A DNA stretch of 17,396 nucleotides from CAYYMH01 sp964472785 (lineage in GTDB: Bacteria; Zhuqueibacterota; Zhuqueibacteria; Thermofontimicrobiales; Thermofontimicrobiaceae): contig CAYYMH010000075.1 in the NCBI GenBank assembly GCA_964472785.1, positions 1 to 17,396 of the forward strand. Direction: 5' to 3'. Numbering within the stretch: position 1 is the stretch's first letter; every line of letters starts with the position of its first letter. The notes beneath the pieces are model-generated. The model worked only from the letters and a program-made list of their open reading frames with translations, searched no databases and was not told the origin of the DNA. Shown here one piece after another: positions 1 through 6,761 of this stretch. The position numbers and the translations under genes are program-made.

Positions 1-2652
1 GGATTAGATATTACTTCAATTAACCGGGAGCAGAAACACATTGATGTTTTAGTAAAAAATGATGAAATCGAAAAGATTCAAAAATTAGGTTTTGACTACG
101 ATGTAATCATTGCTGACGCCGGAGAATTTGTGTGTCAGCTCAGGCAAACCGGATATTTGGATAATTTTCACAGTTATGAACAAATCCTTCAAGAATTGAA
201 TGAAGCGGCAAATCAGTACCCCCAGTTAGTAAAATTGGAAGATATTGGTGATAGTTATGAAAAAACCATCGGTCTCGAGGGACACGATATTTGGGCGATG
301 AAAATTTCCGACAATGTTCAGGTAGAGGAGGATGAACCGGAAGTTTTCTTTATGGCGAATCTACATGCCAGGGAAATTATTACCCCTGAAATCATCATGT
401 ATTTTATGCACTACCTGTTGGATAATTACGGCACTGATGGCTATGTGACACGTCTCGTCAATACCCGCCAAATTTGGCTGATTCCGACTTCCAATCCTGA
501 CGGGCTGGCTTATGTTTTTTCCGGCACGAGTTGTCAAAATCGTAACGATCCTATGCTGTGGCGGAAGAATAAACGGGATAACAACAATAACGGCCAGTTT
601 GATCCGGAATATGATGGAGTGGATTTGAACCGTAATTTTGGCTATGCCTGGGGCATTGACGATGCCGGTTCCAGTCCAAATCCATCTTCAAATACGTATC
701 GCGGATCAGCACCTTTTTCCGAACCAGAAGCACAAGTTATCCGTGATTTTGTGAACCAACATAATTTCATCGTCTCCCTTTCATTTCATAGCTACAGTCA
801 ACTTTGGCTGTATCCCTGGGGATTTAAGTATGACCACGCACCGGATCACGATATTTTCCTTGCTCTGGCAGATAGTTGTGTTGCTTACAATAATTATACT
901 GCACAATCGGGTGCTGATCTTTATTTAGTCAACGGAGATACCGATGATTGGCTGTATGGCGAGCAAACGGAGAAAAATAAAATATTCGCTTTTACACCTG
1001 AAGTGGGTAGTTCAGCAGAGGCAATAGCTGGTTGCTGGGGGTTTTATCCAGATCCCGGTAATATTCAAAAACAAATTCTCGAAAATCAGGGTCCGATGTT
1101 ATACATGACCTACGCCGCCGGGGAGGAACCCTTCATTGAGCACACTCCTTTGCCGGATACCGAATTGTCAGGCCCGTATCCTGTGACAGTTCAAATTAAA
1201 CCGCCTATCGTTCTTACCACTGCGGCGACAATTGATTCTGACAACGTTTTTCTTTATTTCAATGATACAGGCACTGCACCTTTTGATTCAGTCCAGATGA
1301 TGGCTACCGGAAATCCTAACGAGTTCGCAGGCGACATTCCTGATCTCGGAGCCGGTAAAAATATTTATTACTACATCGCTGCTGCTGATAAAAACGGCAG
1401 AACAGGCTACTTTCCGAGAAGTGCGCCTTTGTCCGGGAAATCATTTTATGTGGGAATGGATATGGAGCCACCCGTCATTACTCATGTACCATTGTCAGCG
1501 GCGTCTATTTACAGTGAAAAAATTTTGATAAAAGCAACCGCTACTGACAATGGCGAAGTAAGTTCAGTGAAGCTACACTATCGTAAAAATACGAATCCGT
1601 TGGATTCACTGGATATGCTAACAACTGGTATTCCCGATGAATATCAGGCTGAAATCACGACTGAAAATTTGAGTTCCGTCGATTATTATGATTACAGCAT
1701 TATCGCCCGGGACAATTCAGCCAATAAAAATACAGTGAGAATACCGGAACAGGGTTTTTTCAGAATAAATATCAAAAACAGTATCTTTTATGATTTCGAG
1801 ACAGAAGCAATTTTTTCAGCGCAATCCGGCGGTGACTGGCAGTGGGGAGTCCCGGCATTCGGCCCTGAATCCGCTCATTCGGGCACCAAAATCTGGGCAA
1901 CCAATTTGTCAGGAAATTACAGCGATCTTACTGAATCGATCCTGGAAACACCAGAGATTTCATTAGCGGATAAAGATTCTGCAAAATTAACATTTTGGCA
2001 CTGGTATATCAACGAATACAGCGGCGGCACTTATTGGGATGGCGCGAACGTGAAAATTTCCGTGGATGGTGCGCCTTTCCAGATAATTGAACCAGAAGGC
2101 GGTTACGACGGAGTCATTGACGATTATAACACATTTCTGGGAGGGCAACCGTGTTTCGGTGGACCATCGAGCACTGGTAATTTTTGGCATCCAGAGTTAT
2201 TTGATCTCTCTGCTTATAAAGACCAAACCATCAAGCTCCGCTTCCATTTCGCTTCGGACGGCGCAGTATCCACTGATGGCTGGTATATCGATGATGTTGA
2301 AATTCAATTTATGGAGTTAACTTCTGTTAAAAGAGAGCAAATAAAGTTGTCCAATATGCCCCAGGAATTTAGCCTTGGTCAGAATTTCCCCAATCCATTT
2401 AATCCATCTACTGAAATCAAATATGCTTTGGCAAAAGACTGTGATGTCAGTCTGAAAATATTTAATATGATGGGACAAACCATTAAAACGTTGGTCAATC
2501 AAAAGCAGACCGCCGGTTTTTATTCTGTTTTGTGGAATGGAAAAACTGATCTGAATCAACACGTATCCAGCGGACTCTATTTTTACCAATTGATAATTAA
2601 AGCGGACGGCTTGGAGCGCATTTATCATAAAAAAATGATTAAATTGGAGTAA
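1..2652 (+). CDS. Secreted M14 zinc carboxypeptidase with C-terminal sorting domain (5' partial)
   Basis: The frame is open from base 1, and the upstream codons read like the end of an M14 activation propeptide (DVLVKNDEIEKIQKLGFDYD). The GTG at 130 is therefore internal and the true start lies outside the window. Numbered from base 1, the zinc-binding HxxE is H122/E125, the substrate-site motif DLNRNF is 208-213, the third zinc ligand is H263 (SFHSY), and the catalytic Glu is E334 (FTPEVG). All the key M14 residues are present, so it should be an active metallocarboxypeptidase. After the peptidase (to about 375) come two Ig-like modules (about 375-590), an InhA/MAM-like beta-sandwich (about 595-770; GDWQWGVP to DGWYIDDVE), and a type IX-style sorting domain (790-883; NFPNPFNPSTEIKY). 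It is probably exported and displayed or released at the surface, where it digests proteins. The next gene begins 7 bases after the stop, with its GGAG inside this gene's end, which suggests co-transcription. Confidence 0.93.
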   Translation, partial: GLDITSINREQKHIDVLVKNDEIEKIQKLGFDYDVIIADAGEFVCQLRQTGYLDNFHSYEQILQELNEAANQYPQLVKLEDIGDSYEKTIGLEGHDIWAMKISDNVQVEEDEPEVFFMANLHAREIITPEIIMYFMHYLLDNYGTDGYVTRLVNTRQIWLIPTSNPDGLAYVFSGTSCQNRNDPMLWRKNKRDNNNNGQFDPEYDGVDLNRNFGYAWGIDDAGSSPNPSSNTYRGSAPFSEPEAQVIRDFVNQHNFIVSLSFHSYSQLWLYPWGFKYDHAPDHDIFLALADSCVAYNNYTAQSGADLYLVNGDTDDWLYGEQTEKNKIFAFTPEVGSSAEAIAGCWGFYPDPGNIQKQILENQGPMLYMTYAAGEEPFIEHTPLPDTELSGPYPVTVQIKPPIVLTTAATIDSDNVFLYFNDTGTAPFDSVQMMATGNPNEFAGDIPDLGAGKNIYYYIAAADKNGRTGYFPRSAPLSGKSFYVGMDMEPPVITHVPLSAASIYSEKILIKATATDNGEVSSVKLHYRKNTNPLDSLDMLTTGIPDEYQAEITTENLSSVDYYDYSIIARDNSANKNTVRIPEQGFFRINIKNSIFYDFETEAIFSAQSGGDWQWGVPAFGPESAHSGTKIWATNLSGNYSDLTESILETPEISLADKDSAKLTFWHWYINEYSGGTYWDGANVKISVDGAPFQIIEPEGGYDGVIDDYNTFLGGQPCFGGPSSTGNFWHPELFDLSAYKDQTIKLRFHFASDGAVSTDGWYIDDVEIQFMELTSVKREQIKLSNMPQEFSLGQNFPNPFNPSTEIKYALAKDCDVSLKIFNMMGQTIKTLVNQKQTAGFYSVLWNGKTDLNQHVSSGLYFYQLIIKADGLERIYHKKMIKLE

Positions 2653-2659
2653 CGTTTTC

Positions 2660-3679
2660 ATGAAGAAAGTGAGCGAAATTCTACTTGCTTTTCTGTTATT
2701 TCTGAGTCAATTTACGCAGGCAGAAAATAACCAAAAATTTGCCACCTTTGAAAAATTCGTAACAACGAAAAATGACACAATTTATAACTGCAAAATTGGC
2801 TATCGCACTTTTGGTAGAGTGAATGAACAAAAGTCAAACGCAATTCTGTACCCCAGTTGGTTTGGCGGAACCAGCGAACATCTCGCAAATCTGATCGGAC
2901 AGGAGAAGTTGGTGGACAGTACACGTTATTTTGTCATCGCTGTGGACGCTTTGGGAAACGGTGTATCCTCCTCCCCATCCAACTATCGCAGTGAATCCGG
3001 AAAACCATTCCCCAAAATCACGATTGAAGACATGGTGATTAGTCAGTATTTACTTTTGACACAAAAGCTCAATATTCGTCATTTATACGCTGCGATCGGG
3101 GGTTCAATGGGAAGCATGAAGGTGTTTCAATGGTTAGTGTCTTACCCGGATTTCATTGACAAAGCAATTCCGTACGTGTGCTCTCCAAAGTTGACATCGT
3201 TTGATCTGCTCATTTTCCACACTTATTTGCACATCATCGACTCAGGCAGGCTGCACGGTGTTCCCGATACTGAGACGATGACAACTCTTCGGTTGGTGCA
3301 GGAACTACTCGCCCGGACACCACAATATCGGATCGAAAAAACATCCCGGAAGGAGTTCTCCAGCTTTTTTGCAAATTTTGAGCGCAATCCTTCCACACTG
3401 TTCGGAGTCGATAACTGGAAGGCTCAAACCGAAGCTATGATCAGCCATGACTTTACAAATAATTTTGGCGGTTCAATGGACAGAGCAGCAGCGAAAATAA
3501 AGGCTGATGTTTTCATCATCGTTTCAGAATCAGACCATTTGGTTAATCCACAGCCTGCTTTAGTGCTGGCAAAATTGATCGATGCCAAAGTTTTGCTCCT
3601 GAAAAACAATTGTGGGCATTTGGCAATTGGCTGTGAAATGGAAAAATGTGTACAAGCAATCCAACAATTTTTGGAATAA
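2660..3679 (+). CDS. Exported alpha/beta hydrolase, homoserine O-acetyltransferase-like fold
   Basis: 339 aa. A Sec-type signal peptide is visible (MKK, then hydrophobic ILLAFLLFLSQFTQA), with likely cleavage near residue 21. The mature part has the MetX-type alpha/beta-hydrolase layout: an early FGGTSEH oxyanion-region motif, VDALGNGVSSSPSN, the nucleophile elbow GGSMGSM with S149, the acid D292 (SESDHLVNP) and the base H320 (NCGHLAIG). The full Ser-Asp-His triad is present. True MetX enzymes are cytoplasmic, so an exported member is more likely a periplasmic esterase, acyltransferase or peptidase-like hydrolase than a methionine-pathway enzyme; its substrate cannot be told. The ATG at 2660 is supported by GGAG at 2646-2649 and by the signal peptide that follows directly. 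It sits between a secreted carboxypeptidase and an aminotransferase with short gaps, so all three are probably one transcript. Confidence 0.88.
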   Translation: MKKVSEILLAFLLFLSQFTQAENNQKFATFEKFVTTKNDTIYNCKIGYRTFGRVNEQKSNAILYPSWFGGTSEHLANLIGQEKLVDSTRYFVIAVDALGNGVSSSPSNYRSESGKPFPKITIEDMVISQYLLLTQKLNIRHLYAAIGGSMGSMKVFQWLVSYPDFIDKAIPYVCSPKLTSFDLLIFHTYLHIIDSGRLHGVPDTETMTTLRLVQELLARTPQYRIEKTSRKEFSSFFANFERNPSTLFGVDNWKAQTEAMISHDFTNNFGGSMDRAAAKIKADVFIIVSESDHLVNPQPALVLAKLIDAKVLLLKNNCGHLAIGCEMEKCVQAIQQFLE

Positions 3680-3698
3680 TAATCAAGAGGATTTAATC

Positions 3699-4550
3699 AT
3701 GATCGCTTATTTTAACGGAAAATATCTTTCCGAGCAAGAAATTAAAATCTCGCCGTATGACAGAGGATTTCAATTCGCGGACGGCGTTTACGAAGTGGTC
3801 CGTTTTTATGATGATCACTTTTTTCAAACTGATGCCCATCTCCGGCGCATGGCGCGCGGATTATCCGAATTGAGAATCCAGAATCTTAATGTGGCAAAAT
3901 TCAAACAAATCATTCAAAATCTGATTGAACAAAATAACATTAAATACACGCAGGCGCTGGCATATATTCAAGTCACCCGCGGTGATTATTATCCCAGAAG
4001 ACACTGGTTTCCTCCGGAAGGAACGCCGCCGACTATTTTTATCACCACATCATTATTCAAACCGCATCAGGACGAAATTGATAATGGCGTAAAGATTTTA
4101 CTTGAGCCGGATATGCGTTGGCATCGATGCGATATTAAATCCATTGCGCTTCTGCCTAATGTTTTGGCACGCCAGAAAGCAATCGAAAACGGTGCTGCAG
4201 AAACTGTTTTCGTGAGGGACGATTATATCACCGAGGGAACTCATACGAATCTTTGTGTCCTTGATAATGGGAAGCTAATCACTCCCCCTTTGTCAAATAT
4301 TATTCTGCCGGGTATTACCAGAGAAGTTGTGTTGCAAATTTGTAACCGCCTCAACATACCTTACCAGGAAAAGCCGATTCGTTCGGTTGATTTTATTAAT
4401 TATGACGAGATAATGCTTGTTGGTACGACAGTTGAGATTACTCCTGTGGTGCAAGTCAACCAGGAACAAATTGGAAACGGAAAACCGGGATCATTCACCG
4501 AATCCATTCAAAAGGAATTCTATTCGATGGTGAAAAATGAAGCGGATTGA
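3699..4550 (+). CDS. PLP fold-type IV aminotransferase, probable D-amino-acid transaminase
   Basis: 283 aa from the ATG at 3699, which follows AAGAGG (3685-3690). An in-frame upstream ATG at 3612 lies inside the preceding gene and adds 29 residues with no family match, so it is rejected. The class IV aminotransferase order is clear: YFNGKYLSEQEIKISPYDRGFQFADGVYE at the N-terminus (shown in part: SPYDRGFQFADGVYE), the PLP Schiff-base lysine K147 in RCDIKSIALLPNVLA, E179 in ITEGTHTN, and the phosphate-binding LPGITRE region near 206. The DIKS..LLPNVLA context resembles Bacillus-type D-alanine transaminase (EC 2.6.1.21) more than branched-chain (IlvE) enzymes. The expected reaction is D-amino acid plus 2-oxoglutarate to 2-oxo acid plus D-glutamate, in the cytoplasm, as part of wall amino-acid supply or D-amino-acid breakdown. 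The gap to the previous gene is 19 bases. An aminodeoxychorismate lyase or IlvE relative is the main alternative. Confidence 0.87.
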   Translation: MIAYFNGKYLSEQEIKISPYDRGFQFADGVYEVVRFYDDHFFQTDAHLRRMARGLSELRIQNLNVAKFKQIIQNLIEQNNIKYTQALAYIQVTRGDYYPRRHWFPPEGTPPTIFITTSLFKPHQDEIDNGVKILLEPDMRWHRCDIKSIALLPNVLARQKAIENGAAETVFVRDDYITEGTHTNLCVLDNGKLITPPLSNIILPGITREVVLQICNRLNIPYQEKPIRSVDFINYDEIMLVGTTVEITPVVQVNQEQIGNGKPGSFTESIQKEFYSMVKNEAD

Positions 4551-4632
4551 GAGGGCTATTGTGCCAAAATTAAAAGGTCAATTTAAACAAGTATTTGTTG
4601 TTTCAGGCAGTCTAACCATGTCTATTCAATAA
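4537..4632 (+). pseudogene. 31-codon ORF, possible remnant of an AAA-type (DUF4143-like) ATPase start
   Basis: An ATG at 4537, overlapping the end of the aminotransferase gene by 14 bases, opens a 31-codon frame ending with TAA at 4630-4632. An internal GTG at 4561 is preceded by AGAGGG (4550-4555). The peptide contains RAIVPKLKGQFKQVFVVSG, which resembles the first residues of DUF4143-type ATPases, where a KQFPVVxVTGPRQxGKTTL Walker A follows. Here the P-loop is missing and the frame stops 8 residues after the VVSG. No continuation was seen in any frame before 4785. It could equally be a chance ORF or a small leader peptide. Confidence 0.2.
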
Positions 4633-4681
4633 TTTGAATGCTTGTGCTAAATAAACAATTTATCATTATTTTATTTTTATG

Positions 4682-4710
4682 TTGCATTTTAGTAGGATAT
4701 TTATTATACT
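4682..4710 (+). promoter_or_regulatory. Promoter-like sequence ahead of the Cys-Gly repeat precursor
   Basis: TTGCAT (4682-4687) and TATACT (4705-4710) are separated by exactly 17 bases. The -10 matches the sigma-70 consensus at 5 of 6 positions and the -35 at 3 of 6. Transcription would start near 4717, giving a leader of about 70 bases before the TTG start. The surrounding region is very AT-rich. If this lineage uses a Bacteroidota-like primary sigma factor, the consensus would differ, so this is a candidate only. Confidence 0.45.
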
Positions 4711-4719
4711 TATCCTTCA

Positions 4720-4738
4720 CAGCAATGATCAATTGCTG
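4720..4738 (+). promoter_or_regulatory. Perfect inverted repeat in the precursor 5' leader
   Basis: CAGCAAT (4720-4726) and its exact reverse complement ATTGCTG (4732-4738) flank the 5-base loop GATCA. The element starts about 10 bases after the -10 box, near the predicted transcript start. It could be an operator for a dimeric regulator or a 5' mRNA hairpin that stabilises the message. The sequence does not distinguish these. Confidence 0.4.
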
Positions 4739-4772
4739 ACAATAAATCCTAATTATTCGTTCATCAAAAACT

Positions 4773-4779
4773 GGGAGGA
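4773..4779 (+). promoter_or_regulatory. Strong ribosome binding site that supports a TTG start
   Basis: GGGAGGA lies 6 bases before the TTG at 4786. No ATG or GTG in this frame gives a better start: the next in-frame ATG (codon 10) would cut into the charged and hydrophobic signal-like region and has no such site. The near-consensus site suggests the precursor is translated strongly despite its TTG codon. Confidence 0.75.
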
Positions 4780-4785
4780 TCAGTT

Positions 4786-5055
4786 TTGAACAAAGAACAA
4801 ATCAAGAAAGCAATGGCAAGTTTAACCATTGCCGGTTTAGTGACAGGTGTCAGTTTAACAGCCGATGGATGTAAGTCCAAAACCGAAGAAGCCCCAGCTC
4901 AAAAAGAAGCCGCGGAAGATACATTGAAAAAAGGTTCCTGCGGTCAAGGATCTTGCGGTCAGGCAGTTCAGGATAGCACTAAACAGGGTTCCTGCGGTCA
5001 AGGTTCATGCGCTAAGGCACCTGAAGACACTACCAAAAAAGGTAGTTGTGGTTAA
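4786..5055 (+). CDS. Cys-Gly repeat RiPP precursor peptide (SbtA/ACGX-like), 89 aa
   Basis: Small protein with a TTG start and strong RBS. Residues 1-9 are charged and lysine-rich (MNKEQIKKA). Residues 10-27 form a moderately hydrophobic stretch (MASLTIAGLVTGVSLTAD) followed by C29. This looks like a signal peptide or membrane anchor, and TADGC is a poor but possible lipobox. Residues 30-44 are an Ala/Glu/Lys linker. From D45 come 18-residue repeats: 45-62, 63-80 and a half unit 81-89. Each complete unit carries GSCGQGSC and the half unit ends the protein as KKGSCG. Cysteines are at 29, 52, 57, 70, 75 and 88. This shape (leader plus Cys-Gly repeat core), placed directly before a radical SAM/SPASM enzyme, fits a ribosomally made, post-translationally modified peptide. 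From memory it resembles families described as SbtA thio(seleno)oxazole precursors or ACGX-repeat peptides. No in-frame TGA is present, so no selenocysteine is encoded. An unmodified metal-binding lipoprotein is the alternative. Confidence 0.82.
   Translation: MNKEQIKKAMASLTIAGLVTGVSLTADGCKSKTEEAPAQKEAAEDTLKKGSCGQGSCGQAVQDSTKQGSCGQGSCAKAPEDTTKKGSCG
4918..5052 (+). repeat. Tandem 54-bp coding repeats in the precursor core
   Basis: Three in-frame units: 4918-4971 and 4972-5025 (54 bases, 18 codons each) and the half unit 5026-5052 (27 bases), which runs straight into the stop codon. Units 1 and 2 share a near-identical block around GGTTCCTGCGGTCAAGG. Unit 3 encodes the same protein motif with different codons (GGTAGTTGTGGT). 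The protein motif is conserved more than the DNA, which points to selection on the peptide. Confidence 0.85.
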
Positions 5056-5108
5056 ACAGTTCGGATGAGAGTCATCTCTGCCCGATTAAATTGAATTTTT
5101 AGGTACTT

Positions 5109-5148
5109 GAACGACCCTTTCACTGCATGTGAACGGGTCGTTTCATTT
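5109..5148 (+). terminator. Strong hairpin between precursor and maturase genes (attenuator candidate)
   Basis: The outer arms AACGACCC (5110-5117) and GGGTCGTT (5135-5142) are exact reverse complements. Inside, TTCAC (5119-5123) pairs with GTGAA (5129-5133) around the loop TGCAT. This gives a long stem with only a T/C bulge pair. The 3' side is followed by TTCATTTAA, a weak U-tract. It lies 54 bases after the precursor stop and 16 bases before the maturase gene. It is placed to end or attenuate most transcripts, or to protect the precursor message, so that the peptide is made in excess over its modifying enzymes. Confidence 0.65.
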
Positions 5149-5164
5149 AAGATTTGGATGATTA

Positions 5165-6727
5165 ATGAAGCAAAATAATTTGAACAATCAGTTTAAAATT
5201 TCCCGAATGATTCTCGGGGAGCATGCGTTTGAAAAAATCAGCCAATCATTGGCGGATCAATCGGTTGCTGACTTTTTGAATAAATTCAGTCCGAAACTCA
5301 TTTTTCCTGATTACATCCCTGAATTGATGCATTTGGAAAACCTTTTTTTTCAAACAAAACAGAGTGATGATTCCATCCCGATATACCATGAAAATTTAAT
5401 TCTAAATCCTTCATTAAAAGTGGTGCAGAGTAATTGGCAATTAGCAAAATTATTTCATTCCGATGCTTTATCAGTTCCGCAAAACAAACAGGAATGGGTG
5501 CTCATCTGGCGTGATCCGAAATCTGATTTAACAAAAATAAAAGCGGCTGACCAAAATGAATTGCTGGCAATCAAGATAATAGCGGAGGACATGCCCCTCG
5601 ACCAAGTTGTCGCATCCGGTAAAACGACAAAAGGACAACTTCACGAAACGCTCACCCAGGCAGTTCAGAAAAGAATTTTGATCGGTCCCAGATCGAAAAT
5701 TCACCGAAATACAGATCGGTTTCAAACAATTGATAATATCCCGATTCAGTTAATTGACAGCCCTTCGTTTACTTTGCAGTGGCACATCACGCACGCCTGT
5801 GATTTGAATTGTAAACATTGTTACGACCGCAGTAAACGTTCACCGCTCACCCTAAATCAGGGAAAAGGATTGCTGGACGATTTGGTCGAATTTTGTATTG
5901 ACAATAACGTCTCCGGACATGTGTGCTTCACCGGAGGCAATCCGTTCATGTACCCACATTTTTTTGAGCTGTATCAAGCTGCTGCTGATCGAGGTTTTTC
6001 AACGTCAATTTTAGGAAATCCCACGCCGAGGAAAAAAATAAGGCGGCTGGTTCAAATCCAAAAACCTAATTATTTTCAAACAAGTTTGGAAGGATTGCCA
6101 GTCCACAATGATTCGATTCGGGGCAAAGGTCATTTTGGCAGCGTTATTGAATTTTTAGGCGTGCTGCGCGATTTTAATATCCCATCGACAATTATGCTTA
6201 CTTTAACCAAAGACAACATGGGACAGGTTTTAAACCTTGCCGACAGACTGAGAGGACATGCGGACTTGTTTACTTTTAATCGGCTATCCCAAACCGGCGA
6301 AGGTAAAAATCTTCCGCTTCCGGATAAAAAAGAGTACGCTGAATTCTTGCATCAATACGTTGCAGCTGCGCGTGATAATTCGATCATTGGTTTTAAAGAT
6401 AATTTGATTAACATTGTTCTAAACGAAAATCACCATAATTTATTTAGCGGTTGCACCGGATTTGGCTGTGGCGCCGCGTTTAATTTTATCGCAGTTTTGC
6501 CGGATGGAGAAGCTCATGCCTGCCGGAAATTTCCTTCTCCGATCGGTAATGTGATCAGCGACAATTTATCCGTTATTTATGACTCAAACTTAGCTCAAAA
6601 ATATCGGATCGGATCTGAAAGCTGTCGAGGATGCGCAATACATTCGAATTGTGGTGGTTGCATGGCGATTACCAAAAGTTACGGACGAGAAATTTTCAGT
6701 CAAATTGATCCCCACTGTTTTATCTGA
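5165..6727 (+). CDS. Radical SAM/SPASM peptide maturase (SbtM/ACGX-like)
   Basis: 520 aa. The radical SAM cluster motif CDLNCKHC gives C212, C216 and C219 (CxxxCxxC). A GG-motif follows as GGNP (257-260), with Asn where Glu is usual. SLEGLPVHNDSIRGKGHF (from about 315) is a typical radical SAM substrate-side motif. A C-terminal SPASM region has cysteines at 430, 435, 453, 487, 490, 496, 499 and 518, including the diagnostic CxxC-x5-CxxC group, enough for two auxiliary [4Fe-4S] clusters. The first 210 residues are not part of the radical SAM core. Residues about 133-182 look like a small winged-helix unit that could bind the leader peptide. The enzyme is cytoplasmic and presumably modifies the Cys-Gly repeats of the upstream precursor by radical chemistry; the actual product is unknown. 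The Shine-Dalgarno is weak (TTGGATG), in keeping with low enzyme output after the hairpin. Family names are from memory, not a search. Confidence 0.88.
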   Translation: MKQNNLNNQFKISRMILGEHAFEKISQSLADQSVADFLNKFSPKLIFPDYIPELMHLENLFFQTKQSDDSIPIYHENLILNPSLKVVQSNWQLAKLFHSDALSVPQNKQEWVLIWRDPKSDLTKIKAADQNELLAIKIIAEDMPLDQVVASGKTTKGQLHETLTQAVQKRILIGPRSKIHRNTDRFQTIDNIPIQLIDSPSFTLQWHITHACDLNCKHCYDRSKRSPLTLNQGKGLLDDLVEFCIDNNVSGHVCFTGGNPFMYPHFFELYQAAADRGFSTSILGNPTPRKKIRRLVQIQKPNYFQTSLEGLPVHNDSIRGKGHFGSVIEFLGVLRDFNIPSTIMLTLTKDNMGQVLNLADRLRGHADLFTFNRLSQTGEGKNLPLPDKKEYAEFLHQYVAAARDNSIIGFKDNLINIVLNENHHNLFSGCTGFGCGAAFNFIAVLPDGEAHACRKFPSPIGNVISDNLSVIYDSNLAQKYRIGSESCRGCAIHSNCGGCMAITKSYGREIFSQIDPHCFI

Positions 6728-6761
6728 TCTCGTAATATTTAGTGATGTTGACGAACCGAAT

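Noticed and set aside
130..132. GTG as the start of the carboxypeptidase gene
   Set aside because: The frame is open from base 1 and the upstream codons encode propeptide-like sequence, so the gene is partial, not 840 aa long.
2317..2661. 114-codon minus-strand frame opposite the carboxypeptidase sorting domain
   Set aside because: It lies wholly opposite a well-supported coding region, has no recognised domain and no good ribosome site: a shadow frame.
3612..3698. Upstream start for the aminotransferase at 3612
   Set aside because: The extra 29 residues come from the hydrolase gene in another frame. The ATG at 3699 has a ribosome site and matches the family's N-terminus.
4918..5052. Tandem repeats as a CRISPR or non-coding repeat array
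   Set aside because: The units are in frame, have no spacers and conserve protein sequence more than DNA.
5053..5164. Selenocysteine readthrough or a longer precursor
   Set aside because: The stop is TAA, not TGA, and no further Cys-Gly codons follow in the same frame.
6651..6761. Long N-terminal form of the methyltransferase from GTG at 6651
   Set aside because: It would overlap the SPASM-coding part of the maturase by 77 bases and adds residues with no methyltransferase character. The ATG at 6762 gives a normal start.
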